Assembly (NCBI GenBank): GCA_905182825.1
Contig: CAJJDJ010000012.1
Location: forward strand, 1-7,160
Length of the DNA: 7,160 nucleotides
Direction: 5' to 3'
Source: Thiotrichaceae bacterium UBA7359
GTDB lineage: Bacteria; Pseudomonadota; Gammaproteobacteria; Eutrophobiales; Eutrophobiaceae
The notes beneath the pieces were generated by a model. The model had not been told where the DNA came from and did no database searches. It saw only the letters and a program-made list of their open reading frames with translations. This document shows, in pieces, positions 1-7,100 of this stretch (positions within the stretch are counted from its first letter, which is position 1; every line of letters begins with the position of its first letter). The translations under genes were made by a program, and so were the position numbers.

Positions 1-1068
1 TTTTACGGAACCAATCACACACTCGCCTTTGACATGATGTTGTTGCCAAAGATTCTTTAGAGAATTGAATTCAACACCATCACCAACAGGTGTACCGGTA
101 CCATGGCATTCAATGTGCTGTACTTGATTCGGCAACCAGCCAGCCTTAGCATAAGCAGATTGCATCGCACGAGACTGCCCTTCTGTGTCCGGTGACATGA
201 TATTGCCTTCAATATCATTCGAAAGCCCAATCCCTGCTATCGTTGCATAGATATGATCATCCTGTGCAATTGCATCTTCCAAACGCTTAAGGACAAAAAT
301 GCCAGCGCCTTCACCGACAACCAGACCATCAGCCTTGCTATCGAATGGAGAGCAACGACCAGATTTTGAAATGGCATTGAGTTGAGAGAATCCCATCTGC
401 GTATAGAGACTATCGGGGCGTGATACACCGCCGGCTAACATCGCATCAGTTCGACCCGAGACTAACTCATCTATCGCATACTTCAGTGAATAGAGTGACG
501 AAGCACAAGCTGCGTCTAACGTATAGGCACCAGCACCAAGACCTAGGGCCTTTGCTAATAACCCACCAGGTAAACCGGCAACATAACGATTAAGTGCTTC
601 AGTAGTGTCAGGTTTACCATCGGAGCTTATCTTTAATTGCGTTTCGAATAATGTTTTGAATTGCTCATCACTAAACAAAGATGATGATTCGGTAGGTAAA
701 ACAATATTGCCTATGATGATGCCCACACGACGTTTATCTATCGCACTGGTATTGGTATCTAGCCAAGCATTACGCCCAGCATGCAACAAAATCTGATACA
801 TCGGGTCCAGACGATTCAACAAATCAGCATCTACATTGAATCCCTCAGGATTAAATTCAAAATTCTGTATTAAGCAGGCGCGTCGAGAATTAACTTTATC
901 GGCTTCCAGCTTTAGAGAATACAAATCATCAGGGTCCAGCCGCCAACGATCTGTGCCTACATCAATAGCAGAATCTTTAGCGGACAAAATATTTTGCCAA
1001 AATTCATCCAGATCGCATGCGCCGGGGAATACTCCGCCGATACCTACAATTGCAATACGTTCTACCAT
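1..1068 (-). CDS. PfaC/Pfa3-like synthase subunit, N-terminal ketosynthase domain, 3'-partial
   Basis: This is a beta-ketoacyl synthase at the start of what is probably a second large synthase subunit. The 356 visible residues begin MVERIAIVGIGGVFPGA, the usual KS N-terminus, which supports the ATG at 1068-1066. No other ATG, GTG or TTG lies in frame between the upstream stop and this codon. The nucleophile is Cys188 in DAACASSLYSLK (codon 507-505). The first catalytic His is His322 in IECHGTGTPVGD (codon 105-103). The frame leaves the window at GSVK, just before the segment expected to carry the second His. Other KS landmarks are AGGVSRPDSLYTQMGFSQL (212-230) and VVGEGAGIFVLKRLEDA (250-266). 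The stretch around LDPMYQILLHAGRNAW departs from the LDPQxRLLLE of ordinary modular KSs and resembles PfaC/Pfa3-type KSs as I remember them. The gene follows the upstream synthase by 33 bp, so they are probably co-transcribed. A chain-length factor, AT and DH domains are expected beyond the edge but cannot be seen. Confidence 0.92.
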   Translation of the reverse strand, partial: MVERIAIVGIGGVFPGACDLDEFWQNILSAKDSAIDVGTDRWRLDPDDLYSLKLEADKVNSRRACLIQNFEFNPEGFNVDADLLNRLDPMYQILLHAGRNAWLDTNTSAIDKRRVGIIIGNIVLPTESSSLFSDEQFKTLFETQLKISSDGKPDTTEALNRYVAGLPGGLLAKALGLGAGAYTLDAACASSLYSLKYAIDELVSGRTDAMLAGGVSRPDSLYTQMGFSQLNAISKSGRCSPFDSKADGLVVGEGAGIFVLKRLEDAIAQDDHIYATIAGIGLSNDIEGNIMSPDTEGQSRAMQSAYAKAGWLPNQVQHIECHGTGTPVGDGVEFNSLKNLWQQHHVKGECVIGSVK

Positions 1069-1101
1069 TAGATTTAAAGATTCAAAGAGAAATATTATTA
1101 C
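1069..1101 (-). other. 33-bp intergenic gap between the two synthase genes
   Basis: This is the only clearly non-coding stretch in the window. On the coding strand it is AT-rich and lacks a convincing AGGAG-type ribosome binding site before the ATG at 1068. There is no hairpin or T-run that would act as a terminator. The two genes are therefore likely to share a transcript. Weak initiation or reinitiation after the upstream TAA is an inference. Confidence 0.7.
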
Positions 1102-4100
1102 TTAATCTTCGATGCTAAGCGCATTTTCCTTAAACGCTAATTCTAATGAACTATCACGAACACATTCGTAACCTTCCATTAATGCAATCAAAGTACCTTT
1201 ATTATCCACAAATTCGATTGAGGCATTAGCACGATGATTCGTATGTTCGATGACATCCGCTATGACTTTAGCGCCGTCTTTTGGATAGCATCGACTATAT
1301 TGTCGATAGTGGGCTATTGCCGTGGGTAATGAACCAATCCCCTGTTGCTCAAAGCTCCATAAGATCATCATCTGAAATGCAGAATCGAGTATTAATGGAT
1401 CGGTCAACCAGCTGGAACGTATTGGTTGCTTCATCCAAGCCGTCGGTGTTGGCGCTGAATTTACATTAGCAACAATACCTTTTCCACTGCAGTGCGTTAC
1501 TACTTTTATGCCATGCAGATGCTGGCCATGAAACAACTGTCCATTTTGATAATACTCACCTTGTTGATATTGGTAAGTGTCTTTAACCGCTTTCAGTTTT
1601 GGTAACACATTTTCATCATCATAATCATCAACCAATACCATGACGGCACTAGCGTATAATATATCATCCGAACGTAACTCAACTGGCACTAGTGATAAAT
1701 GACCTTGCTGAACCATAGTCCCTGCCAGGATACTTAAATGAATATTTTCATTTGTCTTTAATGTGATGCCTTTTAATACGCGGAAATCATCGAAGCCATG
1801 AAATTGCATGCCCGGATTCGAATGCAACGCGCCATGCGCAAACCATTCGATGATCATGGCTACGGGTAACACAGCCTGTCCGTTCATGACATGCGAATTG
1901 AGAAAATCATTCGAACTAACTGCAAGATCACGCTCGAATGCAATGGTCATATTAGCACGCTCTGTTAAAGGTAATGACTTATTTAAAGGTATCGCCGTGA
2001 GTATGTTGTCTGTTTCGCCGAGGATAACCGTTTCCACGGGTCCAGCTGATTCTATTTCTTGTATCAGATAATCTGTGCCCGCTTTTAAGCCAATGACCCC
2101 AACGCCCTCTGCAGCAAACAGTTTTTTCAATGCGGGTGTCACCATGCCGCCATCCCAAGGCCCCCAATTGATAGACAAGACCTTACAGTCTTTTCTTGTT
2201 TCATTTTCAGATTGCGCAATTTTATTTAATATTTCATTAGCAGCCGCATAATCAACCTGTCCCTTACGCCCTAATCGTGCTGTGGTAGATGAATACATGA
2301 CTATTAACTTCAATTCATCATCTCGAGTAGCTGAGAGCAAATTCTTTAATCCCTCTACCTTGGTAGCATAAACAGCGTCGAACTGTTCAGTTGTTTTATC
2401 TTCGATTAAGCGATCAGCAAGAATACCTGCGGCATGAATAATACCTGTCACATTACCTAACTCTATACGTGCCATATCGATCACATTGGCAACGGCATCA
2501 GCATCAGTAACATCTACAGATGCGTATTGGACCATCGCGCCTGTTTTCTCGATACGTTGTAGAGAGTTTCTTACCTCACGATTGGCTAATATCGATTGAT
2601 AACGCATTTCCAAATCAGCAGGCTTAAGCTTTTTTCCTGAATTATTGAAAATTTCTTTTTTTATCGTTACTGATTCAGTTAATGTCGTCAACCATTCAGG
2701 TTCATCTTCCGGGTTCGGACTACGACCTAACAATAAAAGATTACATTGATAGGTGCCTGCCAGTTTTATCGCCATCTCTGCGGTTACACCACGTGCACCA
2801 CCTGATATTACAATACAATCTTTTTCATTAAGCAGCTTATGTTCTGTTTGTGATTGTGATTGTGATTGTGCTTCTGCTAGCGTTTCCTCTTGTAATGACA
2901 GTTGGAAAAGTTGTTCACCTACCAACCCTATTTCTAATGGACCTTTAAGAAAGATCTCTTGCTGGAGTAAAGCTATCGATAGTGAGTCAGAATCAATATC
3001 AATTGATTTACAACTGACGTCACCCCATTCCTTATCTGCTGTTTTTATGAGCCCATAGAGACCGGCTTGATCAGCACTGCCTTGTACATTGTTATCGAAG
3101 CCAAAATTACCGCCTAGAGTAGTAATCGAAACCAGAAGTCCTTTTGACTTTTTAAGTGATACGCTGCAAGTCTGCATTAATGCAAAAGCATCCAGCAAAG
3201 TTTGTTTGTCTGATTGATTGTTAGCAAAGATTATTAAAGCGCCCAGTTTGTCACTAGGTTTTACATTCTTGGCAACGAATCGTGTCTTATAACCGTTACT
3301 TTTTAATTCTTCTGCTAATTGCTTAGCTAACTCACCACCGCTTTTGCTTAACCAAACCTCTTTAGCCTGATTAAATGCAATCGTATTTCTTTTCTCTGCA
3401 TGATCAAGAGACCTTGCATGAACAACACTGCGTACTAATCTTGATTCTTTGACATCACGGCACTTGCTTGGTTCTACCTGTTTCACCTGATCCGTTTCTG
3501 GGGCTATTGCACCTGTTTGCGCGTTCATATAGTCAATGATTTGTTGCAGTGTTTGTAAGGCGGCAAGGTCATCCGCAGCAAAGACAGAAAGATTCGACAT
3601 TTTGTCTTGCAGTGCCGATAAGATTTCGATCCGTTTGATTGAATCTATTCCTAAATCACTGTCCAGATTCATTTCCAGATTTAACATCTCGGCGGGGTAA
3701 CCGGTTTTATCCGCAACAACCTCAAGCAATATCACAGAAAGATCTGTGACCCCTGGTTGCTGTGTACTCGAGGTAACCACTTCAGCCATATTAAATACAT
3801 CAACGATTGATCGCAGTGTTTGTAAAGCGGACATGTCATCTGAGCTTACTGAGGGTAATTCAGGGATAAGTTCCTGAATGGCAGACAATATTTCTACCCG
3901 CTTGATTGAATCTATTCCCAGATCGCTATCCAGATTCATATCTAGATTTAACATTTCTGTCGGATAACCGGTTTTATCTGACACTACTTCTAATAATTTT
4001 TCTGTAAAATCGTTGTCATGGTTTATTGTTTGCGGTGCAGACAATATTGCCGACTCTGATGCATTCTCAGTTTGTTCTGATATAAATAATTCTGTTATTG

Positions 4101-7100
4101 AACTTAGGGTTTGTAACTGCCCCAACTCATCAGGACTAACCATGGGCAAATCAGGCATGGCTTCCTGTAATGCCGACAAAATCTCAACCCGCTTAATTGA
4201 ATCAATGCCCAGATCGCTATCCAAATTCATCTCCAGATCCAACATCTCAATAAGATAACCCGTTTTTTCAGAGACAATATTCAACAACACTTTTTCAAAA
4301 TACTTGTCACCTGGTGTAGTCTGTTTTGTCTCAGAGACTACCGCTATCTGTGTTGATTTTTCAACAACGGGTCTTCCGGCAACGATGAACTCAACAATAT
4401 GCTGTAAGAACTGAAAGGTCCCTAATTCTTCCGGGTTCACTGCAGCCGACCAGGGTAGTTTTTCTTGCAACGCAGAGAGAATCTCAACACGCTTGATTGA
4501 ATCAATACCCAGATCAGTGTCCAGACTCATATCAAGGCTCAGCATCTCTAGTGGATAACCCGTTTTTTCAGAAACGACACTGAGCAAGAGATTATTAATA
4601 TCAATGTCTGTCTGTTCAGCAATTTCACTACTTGCCGATCTTGGTTCTTCGACCTCTTTAATAATTAGTTTTTCAATCGCTGATGGCACTACACTTTTTT
4701 CTTGAACAGGCACCTTCAATTTGATTTGCTGTTGTGCGGTTTGTTCTATTGCTTGCTGTGTTACTGGCGCCAATGGCAGACCAGACATCAATCGTTGTTG
4801 TTGTTCTAACAATGACTGAATCGATTGTTGCGCTGTCTCTTGTCCTTCAAGATATTGCTGATGCAGTCGTGCTGTTTGTTCCTGCATCTTTTGCAGCGCA
4901 AGGATACTCTCCTGCGTTGCCTGTAATAGACCTTTGTTTTGTTGTGGCACAACCGGAGCAGCCCCTTGAGGTGTTCGTTTTACTTCATCCGTCATATTGA
5001 TAATGGTCTTCTTTGGTTTGCTAGATGGACGTGATTCACGCGGTAACATGACATTGGCACCACTGATCGATACTGTCATCGCCGGTTTGGCATCTGTCGC
5101 TGGCCTTTCTAATTCTGAACAACGCGCATCCCATTTTGTCAGATCAACATCAACACCCTTTGTTGCGAGACGGGCCAATGCTATGGCTAAATCATATTGT
5201 CCTTGTTGCTTACCGGCAGAAGCATCTATCGCAATAGCGGTAAACTCTTTATCTGCCAGAATCGCACCTACAAGTCCCGTCAAGGTTTTGCCAGGTCCCA
5301 CTTCAATAAAGGTGTTAAATCCTTCCGCATACAATTTTTCAATTTGTTCAACAAATCTAACTGGAGATGCTAGCTGGTTCGCTAGTAGTTGCTTCGCTGG
5401 TTCAGCCGCTGTTGGATATGCATCTGTGCTTGTATTTGAAAGCACCTGATATTTATTTTCTGAAAACTCAAATGAGGCTAATGCATCACCGAAAGGTTTT
5501 GCTGCATCAGCAACAAAGGGGCTATGGAACGCAGCCGCAACCGGCAGTTTTATTGCACGTATTTTTTCTGCTTTGGCTATTTTGGCAAAGTTATCGATTT
5601 GTTCTGTCGCACCAGAAAGCACCACCTGACTCGGCGAATTATGATTGGCAATAATCAACTCAATATTATTTTCTTTGAGTAATGATTCAACTTGCTCGAA
5701 CGCTGCAACCACCGCCAACATAGAACCACGATCACCCTCACCCGCCGCCATGAGTTCTCCACGGATGAGTGATAACCGGTATAAGGTATCTGTATTGTAA
5801 AATCCCGCTGCAGAAAGCGCGGTTAACTCGCCATAGCTATGGCCAATTGCTGCCGTTGGTGCAACAGCAAAATGATTTAATACATTTAATACACCGATAC
5901 TCACCGCACCAATAGCCGGTTGCGCGTTTTGAGTTTGGCGCAATATCTTTTCTTGTTCTTTTTCCTCCACCTTGGAAAAAACAGGGATGGGATATAAGAC
6001 GTCTGCCAGGCTTTGTTTACCTGTCGCTTTAATAAAAATTTGATTTGCTTCTTCGAGTGCCGTGGAAAACTGTGGAAATTGACAAGCGAGGTCACGACAC
6101 ATACCGACGTATTGAGAACCTTGACCCGGAAAGATGAAGGCAATGTTATTGCCTATTTTACCGGAACTATAGGTTACACCGTTTAATTTTTGCCATGCTG
6201 ACTCAGAAGAATCATTAAGCTGCTGTTTAACATCTGCAATTAATTTTTCTAAATCTGGACTCGCCTGATTAACAACTATCGTCAAACGATATTTTGCATC
6301 CGCTTTAAATAACTGGCATGAATCGTAGGCGAAAAATCGAAGCTCCTCTGATGAGGCTAATACGGAAGCATCGGGTAATTGATTTATTAAATCAGATTTT
6401 GAATCGGCGCTGAGCCCGATAATCAATACTTTTCCGTCCCACTCAATCTCTGTCTTTGTTTCTTCTGCCTCTTCCAGTACGCAGTGAAAATTACTCCCAC
6501 CGAAACCAAAGGCGCTTAACGCCGCACGCCGTGGTGTGCTTAGTGTATTTAACCAAGGACGCTTGACTGAGTTAAGATAAATAGGTGCCGTTCCTGGGTT
6601 GATAATCTCTAGAGGTTCATCGACCTTAATACTCGGTGGTAATACTTTATATCTTAATGCCATTGCCGTTTTTATAAGACCGGCGACGCCCGCAGCTGCT
6701 TTTGTGTGACCTATCATCGACTTGACTGAACCGAGTGCACACCATGTTTCGTCTTCATTATCCTGACTATAAACACTAGACAGGGCTTTGGCTTCAACCG
6801 CATCACCAACTGCTGTTCCGGTGCCATGTGCCTCGACTAATTCAATACTTCTTGGCGTCACATCTGCTTCGCGATACGCATTCCAAAGTGCTTTGGTTTG
6901 TCCTTCTGCGCTGGGTGCATAGATAGCATTACCCTTGCCATCAGAAGAAGAACCCATACCTTTTAAAACCGCGTAGATTTTATCACTATCTCGTTCAGCA
7001 TCTTCTAAGCGTTTTAATATCACTGCACCCAAACCTTCTCCAAGGATCGTGCCATCACCTTCTTTTGCAAATGGACGGCTATTACCCGTGGGTGATAACG

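Larger units (their letters stand above)
3523..4602 (-). repeat. Tandem array of four ACP-coding repeats
   Basis: Four imperfect direct repeats lie about 270-300 bp apart. Each encodes one ACP, with a near-identical core around LGIDSIKR. Serine spacing is 100, 97 and 89 residues, so linkers shorten toward the C-terminus. Tandem ACPs are known in PUFA synthases, where the number of active ACPs affects yield rather than product identity. Such arrays can gain or lose copies by recombination. Confidence 0.92.

Noticed and set aside
1069..1101. Possible terminator or promoter between the genes
   Set aside because: No stem-loop with a T-run and no plausible -35/-10 pair was seen in 33 AT-rich bases.
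836..1105. 89-codon plus-strand open frame across the gene junction
   Set aside because: It is antisense to the start of the KS gene and the end of the synthase gene, and has no family signature.
3523..4602. Regularly spaced direct repeats considered as a CRISPR array
   Set aside because: The period is about 270-300 bp, the repeats are imperfect, and they are coding: each encodes an ACP with LGIDSIKR.
4997..5449. 150-codon plus-strand open frame, the longest on that strand
   Set aside because: It lies wholly opposite the AT and linker coding region, which has clear motifs. It has no recognisable domain, so it is a shadow of the real gene.
5901..6143. 80-codon minus-strand open frame overlapping the AT region in another frame
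   Set aside because: Composition is basic and low in motif content. The overlapping frame has the conserved FPGQGSQ AT start, so this one is not credible.
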